From an uncultured Oscillospiraceae bacterium (lineage in GTDB: Bacteria > Bacillota > Clostridia > Oscillospirales > Oscillospiraceae), in NCBI GenBank assembly GCA_934622035.1, contig CAKTVG010000002.1:96428-160427 (forward strand): 64,000 nucleotides of DNA. The letters are read 5' to 3'. Shown piece after piece: positions 52,401-60,341 of the stretch. The position numbers were made by a program, and so were the translations under genes. How positions within the stretch are numbered: the stretch's first letter is position 1; every line of letters begins with the position of its first letter. The notes beneath the pieces are model-generated. The model was not told the DNA's origin. It saw only the letters and a program-made list of their open reading frames with translations, and did not search any database.

Positions 52401-54729
52401 TGTTCAGGGGGACGGCAACCATCCGCTCCACATTGGGCTTGTTTTCGGAGTCGTATACCAGCGTCTGGTTCCAGTCGCCGCAAGCGACCTTCACGGTCAT
52501 GTCCGCATCGATGCGGTAGGTGCTCAGCGGACGCAGCGTCAGGCGCAGCTCAGAGGTGCGCTGGCCAACGTCCGCGGTGTAGTCATACACCAGCTTTTCA
52601 AAGCCCTGCTTGTCCGCACCCTTCTGCGTCAGGGGCACGCTGACGTCGTTATTATCCTTTGCTGTCAGGCCCGTGAGGGTCATGGAGCGCACAACGTTGA
52701 TGAAGTAGTCCTGATACAGGGTTGCGCCGTTGACCGTCTTGGCCTGGGCAACCTTCAGCCGGCCGCTGTTGCCATAGCCGCCAACGGCCAGGAAGTTGGC
52801 GATAGAGGTATAGCTCGTGTCGGATCCGGTCAGTTCTCTTTCGATGGTCCGCTCGGGCCAGGCACTATTGCAGTGGTACGCCGCATAGAACGTTGTCTTA
52901 TAGGAGGTATCCGTCCGGGCGCGCAGGAACTGGAAGTTAGTGGTGTTGGATTCTACCGTGAAGGTATATTCATGAACACCTGCCGCAAACGCCGGGGTCA
53001 TCTCGTTCAGCGGCGCCTTATTGCCGGCGCGGGAGCCGAGATTCGTCAGCCAGTCCTCGGTAATGGGCGTGGGCACCGTGAGCGTCATGCCCGGCTGCGC
53101 CGGGAAGGTGTGTTCCGCATGGAAGTACACGTTCTTGGTAGCAAGATAGCTGTACGCGCAGCCCAGCGTCAGCATGTAGGTATCCGCAGTGCCGGTGGAG
53201 GAGGTGGGTGCGATGTAGTCTCCCGTCTGGCTGTAAACCTTGACATCCAGACCGTCCTCATGGTTCAGGATCACCGGGATGGCGGCGCGCTTCTGCACCT
53301 TCACCGTATAGGTGACGTCCTGGCCGTTGGCGGTCAGCACAATGGGGATCAGATAGTACTTTTTGTCGGCATCCTGCTCGCAGTCGGCCAGATCCACCGC
53401 GACTGCCGCGCCGCTCTGGGTGGGCTTTCCGCCCACGGTGATGGCAACGCCGCTGCACAACGTGACAGGCGTAATCTTCACCTGATCCTGCGAGGTAACT
53501 ACGGTATAGGTGTTGAGACTGTTGGTGTACTCCGGCGTGATCTGAAGGCCGGACACGGCGTCCGCCGCCTTGATGTCCGTGAGGCTGGCCGTGCGGATCA
53601 GATGCAGCGTAAAGGTCTGGTACTGCTCATAGACGCCGCCCTTGAGACGCGCCTCGCAGACGACATCCGCATTTTTCAGGCTGTCGCGCTCAATGCAGTC
53701 GGTCAGCGCCGTGGCCTTGCTCTCCCAGCTTCTGGCCTTGTTGCCGTTGGGGTCGCCCGCCTTGTAAACGCGGACATTGGTGGTATCCAGGCCCTCGCCC
53801 GGCTCAAAATAAGGATACAGAGAGGTGTAGGCGTGATCCGGAATCAGGTAGGTAGCCTCATAGTCGTTTTCGTTGGACTTGGGCATCTCGCCATAGGTCT
53901 TCCAGAAGTTGTCGATGCCGATACCGATGGTCTTGATCCACTTGCCTGCCGGGATCTCCGCAGTCAGGGTCGTGTCCGCAGTGACCTCCAGCGTGCCGCG
54001 CACATGGCGGAAGCTGCCGTCAGACAGGTCGAACTGATAGCTGCCCGGAACCAGCTGCACGCTGTCAACGCCGTTGACCGTGGTGACAGGGCCAAACTCG
54101 CTGGTGAAGACCGCCACTGCCGGCTTGGTCTTTTCGCCGCCCAGGGTAACATCCATCGTCACGGTGACCTTGCCGCCATCGAGGAAATCCTGGTACTTCT
54201 TCAGCGCGTTTTTCAGCGCCGTGTTCAGCTTTTCGGCTGTCGCGTCGTCTGCTGCGTAGAAGCCCTTGACGGCAGCGTCATACGCCTCCTTTGCGGCGGC
54301 GTAGTCCTGCACACCGTTCGTCGCGGTGTTGTAGACCGTCATGTTGTCGGCCAGCGCCAGCAGATTCGCGCCGTAGCTCTGGTTCGCGTTCGTGGTGAAC
54401 CAGATGACGGTCACATTCTCTGCCGAAGCATCGAGGGCGTAGCCGTCTCCGTCGTAGTGCAGAGAGTAGTTGTCGGTCTTGCCGTCAATGCCGGAAATGA
54501 ATCCGGTGTCGATGCCTGTGAAGGTATGTCCGCTCGCCTTGAGCACATCCTTCACCGTGTTGCCGGTCGCATAATTGATATACTCCGGCTCGATCAGAAA
54601 ACCGTCCGCAGTCACTGCCAGCAGGGCGATCTTGCCGGTTTCGGCGGCAAAAATCGTCGTCGGAAGCAGAGACAGCAGAAGGACGCAGGACAGCAGAATC
54701 GCCATCAAGCGTTTTCCAAAGTGTTTCAT
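49402..54729 (-). CDS. Giant wall-anchored surface protein: DUF4430-like, PQQ-like propeller, Ig-like and tandem repeats
   Basis: 1775 residues from ATG 54729 (GGAGG upstream). In order: signal peptide ending near FAAETG; DUF4430-like domain (about 30-130; TVKDVLKASGHTFTGID, NYSLHYDGDGYALD); helical KEAYDAAVKGFYAADDATAE segment; two cadherin-like beta regions; PQQ-type propeller (about 860-1290) with repeating PIIVGGNIYTYSGTTIMKVD-like blades; a Big_3-type Ig domain (LEVTQQPDRTAYEVDDYFD); three 76-residue repeats (about 1430-1660); a Cys-rich CTDKGYTGDTVCKVCEKVLE tail; and a cell-wall sorting signal PATGD, helix, RKKQ. The repeats and anchor point to a long surface stalk presenting ligand-binding heads. 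Function unknown. Confidence 0.88.
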   Translation of the reverse strand: MKHFGKRLMAILLSCVLLLSLLPTTIFAAETGKIALLAVTADGFLIEPEYINYATGNTVKDVLKASGHTFTGIDTGFISGIDGKTDNYSLHYDGDGYALDASAENVTVIWFTTNANQSYGANLLALADNMTVYNTATNGVQDYAAAKEAYDAAVKGFYAADDATAEKLNTALKNALKKYQDFLDGGKVTVTMDVTLGGEKTKPAVAVFTSEFGPVTTVNGVDSVQLVPGSYQFDLSDGSFRHVRGTLEVTADTTLTAEIPAGKWIKTIGIGIDNFWKTYGEMPKSNENDYEATYLIPDHAYTSLYPYFEPGEGLDTTNVRVYKAGDPNGNKARSWESKATALTDCIERDSLKNADVVCEARLKGGVYEQYQTFTLHLIRTASLTDIKAADAVSGLQITPEYTNSLNTYTVVTSQDQVKITPVTLCSGVAITVGGKPTQSGAAVAVDLADCEQDADKKYYLIPIVLTANGQDVTYTVKVQKRAAIPVILNHEDGLDVKVYSQTGDYIAPTSSTGTADTYMLTLGCAYSYLATKNVYFHAEHTFPAQPGMTLTVPTPITEDWLTNLGSRAGNKAPLNEMTPAFAAGVHEYTFTVESNTTNFQFLRARTDTSYKTTFYAAYHCNSAWPERTIERELTGSDTSYTSIANFLAVGGYGNSGRLKVAQAKTVNGATLYQDYFINVVRSMTLTGLTAKDNNDVSVPLTQKGADKQGFEKLVYDYTADVGQRTSELRLTLRPLSTYRIDADMTVKVACGDWNQTLVYDSENKPNVERMVAVPLNTASAATEKITVTVSHKETGSVAGIYTIEVNKQPPVETSVITDPGDATVFLVADASKTRILPDAKGIYLLDTGSSYTLVVTRNGYVGKKLAVVAGEANKVIEVKLDKAPDSTLNDIYQKGEDWPLFRADENNNGVVNARTPITAEDTVLAWANKLGEGYSGSAVGSPIIVGGNIYTYSGTTIMKVDKETGLILKTAKMVGGSSFAINSPTYADGMIFIGLSNGRVQAFNAETLDSLWVYTDKLGGQPNCPIAYCDGYIYTGFWNSETKQANFACISVTDEDVTQAEEAKLATWTYTHNGFYWAGAYACKDYVLVTTDDGADGYTTGHGSVLSLNPKTGVMIDEVVVDNVGDLRSSICYDSETGAYYFTSKGGDMYQIRTNEDGTFVENSLKRLHLNNGSTNNQTPPMSTSTPVIYKGRAYIGVSGTSQFGAYSGHNITVVDLESFTIAYSVPTKGYPQTSGLLTTAYEDEDGYVYVYFFDNFTPGKLRVIRDKAGMKEVDHTYTTMETYNDSGEERTVEAAYVLFTPSGAQAQYAICSPIVDSEGNIYFKNDSAQLMRLSSRVTKLEVTQQPDRTAYEVDDYFDASGMKITAYYANGTTKDVTAYVKYTTEKLTADDTEITVAIDLDKPVKETLEKSTDKEQTAKWQLYQDKDGKDGISWEIPTTTVTITVADGHTYGEPDWTWNEDFTASAAFTCANEGHTETVPATVTNEVTTDAGCETAGIRTYTAKVTFEGKDYTTTKTEVIPATGHVYGEPDWTWNEDFTAAATFTCANNAAHTKTLDAAVTSEVNAPSTCEENGSRTYTAKVTFEGKDYTAIKTEVIGATGHAYGEPVWTWNEDFTAAATFTCANDPTHTKTVTADVSNEVTLEASCEEEGVRTYTARINFEGENYTSTKTEAIAAAGHQPEHRNAKDATCTDKGYTGDTVCKVCEKVLETGKPIDALGHNFENGKCTRCGKAAPAEPATGDSVNPVVLWVCMAGAAAAALMLFLLRKKQHSNK
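49693..50390 (-). repeat. Three tandem coding repeats of about 229 bp in the giant surface protein
   Basis: The GEPDWTWNEDF block recurs with starts 228 and 231 bp apart (near 50341, 50113 and 49882 on the plus strand). Each unit is 76-77 residues: GH.YGEP.WTWNEDFTA, FTCAN, a TYTAKVTFEGKDYT strand and a T-A-x-GH linker. Units two and three are nearly identical in DNA, indicating recent duplication. Confidence 0.9.
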
Positions 54730-54760
54730 GGTGTTTCCTCCTTTTTGATATGCAGATTTA

Positions 54761-57001
54761 TTAAAATGCCTTGCAGGCAATAAATCTCTGAATAAATCGC
54801 TTTCGGCGCGGCGTACACCGCCGCCAGCGGGCCTCCACCGCGGAGAGCAGCTCCAGCGCCTCCTGCCGCTGCGCTTCACGGATCGGGCCGCCACCGTACC
54901 AGACCTCGCGCTCCAGCGCGGCGAGCTTTCGCGCCGCCTCTTCGGAATTCAGCGCCGCGGACAGCGCTCTTTCATGTGTGGGGCCGTAGACCTCCCAGTT
55001 TCCCGGCTGCCAGAGGGGCAGCAGCTTATGGATCGTGCAGAGGATACCGGCACAGGCCGCGCGGCAGTCCTCACTATAAAAGATCAGGCGGCGCTTGCGC
55101 AGTCTGTGCCGCAGGAGCAGCGTCCGCAAAACGAGCGCAATCAGAGCAAGCAGCAGCAAGACCAGTGCGCCGAGAAGCGCATTGCGGATCCAGAGCGGCC
55201 TGTCCCCCGCCTCCTGCGGCTCCTCGGAGATGTTCGGCTCACGGTTCTGCTCCGGCTGCTCCGGCGTTTGGGGCGACTGCGTATTTCCGTTCTCCGTCTC
55301 CGAGCCGTCATCCGGCAGAAGATAGGAAATCAGATCGGTATAGCCCGGCGCTGCGTCAAAGGGCAGCCAGCCGACGCCGTCAAGATAATACTCCGCCCAG
55401 GCGTGGGCATTCCGTTCGGTGACGGTCAGCGCCGCGCCGCCGGCAAGCACCTCCGCCTGCTGGGCAGTGACGACATAGCCCTCCACATACCGCGCGGGGA
55501 TGCCGCAGCAGCGCAGAAGCAGCGCGGCAAGCGTGGCATAGTGCACGCTGCCGCCCTGGCGGCTGCCTGTGAGGACGGCGGCGGCAACGTCCGTGCCGGT
55601 GACGGCAGCGCTCTCCCGGTAGGTGAGATTCTCAGCAAGAAATTGCACGATCGCCGTCTTCGCCTCCGTGGTCGTCCAGCTCTGTGCGGGAAAAAAGGAC
55701 TGCGTCAGCGCTTCATAGGTGCGCTGCGGCACGGTGAGATACGTCGCATAGACCCACTGGCGGTAGGCCGCCTCGCCCGACAGGTAGTCGCTCCCGGCCG
55801 CCTGGGAAAGCGCTTTTTGCAGCAGGTAGCTTTCCTCCACGGGGTAGAGCGCCGCGTCATAGCTCTGCGGCAGGGCCGTCCGGCTGCCCTCGCCCGTCAG
55901 GTCGGCGGCATCCGGAAGCGTGGTGGCCGCGCCGTAGGGCAGGTACAGATGCTCGCGGCAGGCGCCGAGCGGCGCGATGGTAACATGGTTTTCCGCCTCG
56001 GTATCCTGCGAGGCCCAGGCGGCGGCAAGCTGTGCCGCCGGGGTAAAATAATTCGTTTGCAGCGTGTAGAGCATTTCGGCATTTTCTGCCAATGCCGGTG
56101 TCGCCGGGCGCTCCCAGCCTGTGCCGGTATATTCCCCCGCGACATAGCCGCGCAGATAAAGCGGCGTCCAGTGCGCCATGCGAACCTCCAGCGCAGGCTG
56201 ATTTGAGGTCGCCTCCCCCGCTGCCGTCAGATTTCCCTCCGGCATGGGGTTTGCATGCGTCTCGTAGCGCAGGCGGTGCAGCGTGCGGGCAAATCCGCCG
56301 CCATTCTCCGCCACGAGGCCGGGGAGCATCGCCGTTCCGGCAAGCGCTAGTGCCAGAAGCACCGCCGCACCGGAGAGAAGCAGCCGTTTTTTCGGCCGCT
56401 CGCGCAGAAAGCTCAGCAGCACGCCGGTCAGAAGCACGGCGAAGAACCATCCTGCGGGCAGCAGACCGCCAATTTGCAGCGCAAGCAGCGCCGCCGCAAG
56501 CAGGGAGAAAACCGCGCCGCCCCAGCTGCACCGCAGGCAAAGGCCGCAAAGCGCCCCGCTGAGCGCCGCCGCCGGAAACAGAAGCCAGAGAATGCTCCCG
56601 GCATTTTCATAGGGCAGCGCATAGCGCCCGGTCTGCAAAAAGAGCCGCCGCTTTGCCAGATTTCCCACGCCCGCCGCAGCGGCGGAGAGCTCTTCGCGCA
56701 GCAGGAGCGCCAATGCCAGAAGCGCCAGCAGCGCGGCAAGCGCGGCAATGCGATGCAGCCGCTTTTCCGGCCGGAGCAGCAGGCACAGCGCAAGAAGCGC
56801 CCATGCCGAAAGCAGCAGCAAAAGCAGCTGCCAGCCGCTCTGTGCCGGGGAAAGCCACTGCCACACCGTGCCCCAAGCGCCTGCCAAAAGCAGAATGCCG
56901 GCGGGCAGCAGGCACAGCGCATGGCGCTCTGGCAGCGCAGGCAGTTGTTTGATTGTCAGAGATTCCTGTCTTTTCACGAAAGCAACATCCTGATCGTCCA
57001 A
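54761..57001 (-). CDS. Transglutaminase-like membrane protein, predicted Cys-to-Ser active site
   Basis: 746 residues, TgpA/YebA-like: about seven N-terminal membrane helices (first 210 residues), a soluble domain, a transglutaminase-like core (about 470-560), a Pro/Glu-rich linker, one more helix (ALLGALVLLLLALIALVLRT) and a C-terminal DUF4129-like tail. In the core the His (NAHAWAEYYLDGVGW) and Asp (PFDAAPGY) of the triad are present, but the nucleophile position reads GGSVHYAT: Ser485 instead of Cys. Start is TTG at 57001; a GTG at 56977 is an alternative. It follows DUF58 by 3 bp, the common MoxR-DUF58-TGase order. Confidence 0.87.
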   Translation of the reverse strand: MDDQDVAFVKRQESLTIKQLPALPERHALCLLPAGILLLAGAWGTVWQWLSPAQSGWQLLLLLLSAWALLALCLLLRPEKRLHRIAALAALLALLALALLLREELSAAAAGVGNLAKRRLFLQTGRYALPYENAGSILWLLFPAAALSGALCGLCLRCSWGGAVFSLLAAALLALQIGGLLPAGWFFAVLLTGVLLSFLRERPKKRLLLSGAAVLLALALAGTAMLPGLVAENGGGFARTLHRLRYETHANPMPEGNLTAAGEATSNQPALEVRMAHWTPLYLRGYVAGEYTGTGWERPATPALAENAEMLYTLQTNYFTPAAQLAAAWASQDTEAENHVTIAPLGACREHLYLPYGAATTLPDAADLTGEGSRTALPQSYDAALYPVEESYLLQKALSQAAGSDYLSGEAAYRQWVYATYLTVPQRTYEALTQSFFPAQSWTTTEAKTAIVQFLAENLTYRESAAVTGTDVAAAVLTGSRQGGSVHYATLAALLLRCCGIPARYVEGYVVTAQQAEVLAGGAALTVTERNAHAWAEYYLDGVGWLPFDAAPGYTDLISYLLPDDGSETENGNTQSPQTPEQPEQNREPNISEEPQEAGDRPLWIRNALLGALVLLLLALIALVLRTLLLRHRLRKRRLIFYSEDCRAACAGILCTIHKLLPLWQPGNWEVYGPTHERALSAALNSEEAARKLAALEREVWYGGGPIREAQRQEALELLSAVEARWRRCTPRRKRFIQRFIACKAF

Positions 57002-57004
57002 AAG

Positions 57005-58051
57005 CTAAAGCTTTTCCAATTTTTCACGCATATTTTCCGGCGTAAAGGCGATGGCGTCCGGAAACTCCTGCGGCTGCTCACAGCACAGAAACGGCACCGC
57101 ATTTTCCGGCGGCGTTTCCGGCATTTGAAAGCCGAAATACAACAGCGTGCCATACTGCGGCGCAGCCCACGGCGGCAGCGCCTCCCGCGCCGGAGCCTTC
57201 ATCAGATCGGTCAGCGCCTCGAGAAACGAATCCATTCCGGAAATCTCGCGGCGGCAGAGCGTTTCTTCATTCCACATCAGGCAGAACGGCTGATGCTCCA
57301 ATGCCTGACACACGGATACCGCCGCCTCCAATAGTGCGTCGGCAAGCGCAGGCTGCGCCTTCTGCCGCGCGACGAACACGACCAGGCTGTGATCGACCGG
57401 CCGCGCAGGGTCGCGCACGATCAGCCGCCGCGCCTTGGCCGACAACTTCCAGTGGATCTGCCGCAGACTGTCGCCGGGGGCATAATCCCGGATCTGAAAC
57501 GTCTCCGTCCGGTCCATTCCCTTCCGGTTCGGGTCATACTCGCTGCACTCCTGCTGCGCGAGGGAGAGAACCGGCGTGAGCTGCACGGGAAAGGTGTCCG
57601 GCAGGATGCACAGCTGCCGCTGCGCCGACCGGCGAAGCACAAGCGGAAAAATGCCGAAGGCCTCCCACACCGTCACGCGCGCGACGCGCAGCCGGATGCA
57701 GCCGCAGTAGCGGCTCGAGAGCGTCGCCCGCGCAGGCTCGCCGCGCAGGGAAAGCGTCTGCCGCTCGCCGGTCACGGTGTTTTCCGTTTCTATATGAAAG
57801 CGCACTGCGCCAACCGGCAGCCATTTTGGGCGGCGCAGGGCAATCGCCAGCGCCGTTGGCTTGTTTTTCTCCGCCGTCGCCGCGCAGGAAAGCTGCACCT
57901 GCAGCTTTCTCCTGCCGCACAGCAGCGCCAGCCAGGAAAGAAGCGGCGCGAGCAGCCACACGCCCGCCGCGCAGAGGAGCGCCGGCGAGGGCGCAAGCAG
58001 GTAGGCAGCCGTCAGCCCCGCCGCACACAGCAGCCAGAAAAGGGCCGTCAT
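57005..58051 (-). CDS. DUF58 domain protein
   Basis: 348 residues: two N-terminal membrane helices (TALFWLLCAAGLTAAYLLAP and following), a beta-sandwich, then the DUF58 signature YDPNRKGMDRTETFQIRDYAPGDSLRQIHWKLSAK (in part). It works with MoxR ATPases in chaperone-like assembly modules. The start at 58051 overlaps the moxR stop (ATGA); the long open frame to 58252 is a shadow. Confidence 0.92.
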   Translation of the reverse strand: MTALFWLLCAAGLTAAYLLAPSPALLCAAGVWLLAPLLSWLALLCGRRKLQVQLSCAATAEKNKPTALAIALRRPKWLPVGAVRFHIETENTVTGERQTLSLRGEPARATLSSRYCGCIRLRVARVTVWEAFGIFPLVLRRSAQRQLCILPDTFPVQLTPVLSLAQQECSEYDPNRKGMDRTETFQIRDYAPGDSLRQIHWKLSAKARRLIVRDPARPVDHSLVVFVARQKAQPALADALLEAAVSVCQALEHQPFCLMWNEETLCRREISGMDSFLEALTDLMKAPAREALPPWAAPQYGTLLYFGFQMPETPPENAVPFLCCEQPQEFPDAIAFTPENMREKLEKL

Positions 58052-58986
58052 AGGGTCCGCTCCGTCATGACGGGCATGGGCGTGCTTTCCAGCACCTCGG
58101 CCACGACCGCCTCGGCGGAAAGGTCGTTCAGCCGCGCCCGCGACGAGAGCATCAGACGGTGAGAAAATACATAGGGCGCCATTTCGCGCACGTCCTGCGG
58201 AAGGACATAGCCGCGCCCCGCCGCAAAGGCCGCCGCCTTCGCGCAGCGGCACAGTGCCAGCGCGCCGCGCGGGCTGATGCCGAGGCGCACCATGGGGTGC
58301 GCGCGCGTGGCCTCGCTCAGACGGGCGATATCATCATAGACGGCGTCTGCCAGATGCGTCCTGCACGTCTGCTCTATGGCGCGGCGCAGCTCCTCCTGCC
58401 CCGCCACGGCGCAGACCGACTGCAAGGGCTCGGCCTCGCTGCGTTCCTTTAAAATGGCGACCTGGCTGGAAAGGTCGGGGTAGCCCATGCTCAGCTTCAT
58501 CAAAAAGCGGTCGAGCTGGGAGTTGGGCAGCTCCTGCGTTCCGGCAGAGCCGATGGGGTTCTGCGTCGCCAGCACGACGAAGGGCTCCGGCAGCGGATGC
58601 GTGACACGGTCGACCGTGACCTGCCGCTCCTCCATAGCCTCCAGCAGCGCCGACTGGGTCTTGCTGGAGGTACGGTTGATCTCGTCGGCCAGCAGCAGAT
58701 TCGTCATGATCGTGCCCGGCTGGTAAACCATGCCGTCCTTTCCGGGCAGCGTAAAGCCGATGATATCCGAGGGCATGGTGTCCGGCGTGAACTGGATGCG
58801 CTTGGTGTCCAGCCCCAGCGCCTTGGAGAAAGCCAGCGCCATTGTCGTCTTGCCGACGCCGGGGACGTCCTCGAGAAGCACGTGCCCCTGCGCCAGAATG
58901 GAAATCCAGATTTTCTCTATCACATCGTCCTTGCCGATGATGACCTTTTTCACTTCTCGGATGACGTTTTCTGTTATTTTGTACAT
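58048..58986 (-). CDS. MoxR-family AAA+ ATPase
   Basis: 312 residues. Walker A EDVPGVGKTT, Walker B LLLADEINRTS, sensor 1 LATQNPIG, arginine-finger region LPNSQLDRF, and a C-terminal lid (LGISPRGALALCRCAKAAA). MoxR ATPases remodel or activate partner proteins. Start at 58986; its first 13 bp overlap the upstream toroid-protein gene. Confidence 0.95.
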   Translation of the reverse strand: MYKITENVIREVKKVIIGKDDVIEKIWISILAQGHVLLEDVPGVGKTTMALAFSKALGLDTKRIQFTPDTMPSDIIGFTLPGKDGMVYQPGTIMTNLLLADEINRTSSKTQSALLEAMEERQVTVDRVTHPLPEPFVVLATQNPIGSAGTQELPNSQLDRFLMKLSMGYPDLSSQVAILKERSEAEPLQSVCAVAGQEELRRAIEQTCRTHLADAVYDDIARLSEATRAHPMVRLGISPRGALALCRCAKAAAFAAGRGYVLPQDVREMAPYVFSHRLMLSSRARLNDLSAEAVVAEVLESTPMPVMTERTL

Positions 58987-60341
58987 TTCTGTTTCCTCTT
59001 CCAAAGAATTCCGCTGACGGCAAGCACCGCCGCTGCCGCCGCACCGCCGCAGATGCACAGGATCGTGCCGCCGTGCGTATCGTCCGGCGCCGCGGGCTGC
59101 CGCAGATCATAGGCCGCCGCCGGGTTTTCCGGCTCGAGCGTGCAGCCGCTCTCCTCCAGCGCCGCGCGAAGCCTTTCAAACGCAAAAACATAGCTGCGTT
59201 CTTCAGCGGGGATGGCCCGGTAGCGCACATAAAGCGCATCGGCCTGCGCGCGCAGCGCTTCCGCGTCCGCAGCGAAAATATCGTCGTTCAGCGCGGCAAT
59301 CGCCGCACGGAGCCCGTCCTCCATCGGTGCACGGAAATCATACAGGCTGCGTTCGCCGTTTTTCAGCCGCTCCATGGCCTCCTCGGCCAGAATGGCCTGC
59401 TGCGTCGCCATCAGGTCGGCGCCGGCGTCCGGAACATGGGCATACAGGCCGTTTTCCTGCCGGTACCGTGCCAGACCGTCCGCAGCGCTTCCTCCGCTTT
59501 TGCAGAACCGCATATCCGAGGCCGGATCAATTCCCAATGCGCACAGGGCGATGATCACCTGCGCCGTGCTCTCGGCGTTCGGTGCGCCCCAGCTGTTAAA
59601 ATCGCCGTTTTCCGTCTGCTGCTCCGACAGCCATTGCAGCGCGCGGCCGACGGCCTCATGCACCGTGGTGCTCCGTCCGGCGGACAGAGCGTAGCTCACC
59701 GTGCCGCTGCGGTAGGGCGCGAGCGCCTGCAGGGCCATGGCGGTGATGTCCACATCCGCCGCCCCGGCCGCCAGACCGAAGCCGCCGTTCTGCTCCTGTG
59801 CGGAGAGAATCGCAGTCAGGATGGTCTCGCGGGTATACCGCGCGTCCGCCGGGACGGCAAAGCGCGCGCTGTCCAGCGTGAGGAGGGCGAAGATCCAGCC
59901 GTTCAGGCCCTGCGTGCCGGGCGATTCGGTCGTCCTCCAGTCATAAGTGCCGTCGGCAATCAGGTTGATATGATCCTTGCCGGCGTCGGTCGGGTCGCCG
60001 CCCAGCGCCAGAAGCGTCAGGCTGATGCGATGCCACTCCGTCGCGCGAATGGTATCCAGCCCGCCCTCGCTGCGGTATTTCTTCGTAACATAGGCCGTAA
60101 GCGCCTTGCGGTAGTCTTCCGTCTGCACCGGCTCCTTCGAGCGTCCCGCCGCAAAAGCGACCCAGTCGGAGACGGAATCGCCGGGCGTGAACGTCTCGGT
60201 ATCCAGCAGTGCTTCTACCGTACAGCCCTGATTCTGCGCCAGCGCCGCAAGGCTGTCCTGCGCAGCAGCCGGCAGCACCAGCAGCACAAGCGCCAGCATT
60301 CCGGCGATCAGTCTTCCGGCAATTCGGGGTCTTTTTTCCAC
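58974..60341 (-). CDS. Membrane-anchored alpha/alpha-toroid protein (prenyltransferase/transcobalamin-N-like)
   Basis: 455 residues from GTG 60341 (AAGGAGG upstream): signal peptide ending VLPAAAQD, then toroid repeats of the terpenoid-cyclase/intrinsic-factor type: GLNGWIFALLTLDS, LSAQEQNGGFGLAAGAADVDI, LSEQQTENGDFNSWG, ESTAQVIIALCALGIDP, and ADLMATQQAILAEEAM. A helical region (360-415) and a C-terminal membrane helix with KRKQK follow. No DXDD or DDXXD cyclase motif is visible, so a binding role is more likely than catalysis. It overlaps its upstream neighbour by 34 bp and moxR by 13 bp. Confidence 0.88.
   Translation of the reverse strand: MEKRPRIAGRLIAGMLALVLLVLPAAAQDSLAALAQNQGCTVEALLDTETFTPGDSVSDWVAFAAGRSKEPVQTEDYRKALTAYVTKKYRSEGGLDTIRATEWHRISLTLLALGGDPTDAGKDHINLIADGTYDWRTTESPGTQGLNGWIFALLTLDSARFAVPADARYTRETILTAILSAQEQNGGFGLAAGAADVDITAMALQALAPYRSGTVSYALSAGRSTTVHEAVGRALQWLSEQQTENGDFNSWGAPNAESTAQVIIALCALGIDPASDMRFCKSGGSAADGLARYRQENGLYAHVPDAGADLMATQQAILAEEAMERLKNGERSLYDFRAPMEDGLRAAIAALNDDIFAADAEALRAQADALYVRYRAIPAEERSYVFAFERLRAALEESGCTLEPENPAAAYDLRQPAAPDDTHGGTILCICGGAAAAAVLAVSGILWKRKQKCTK

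Noticed and set aside
49207..54783. 1858-codon open frame on the plus strand opposite the giant surface protein
   Set aside because: It is antisense to a gene with clear signal peptide, domains and sorting signal; its own translation has no recognisable domain, and its opening runs through intergenic repeats. It arises from G/C-rich codon bias.
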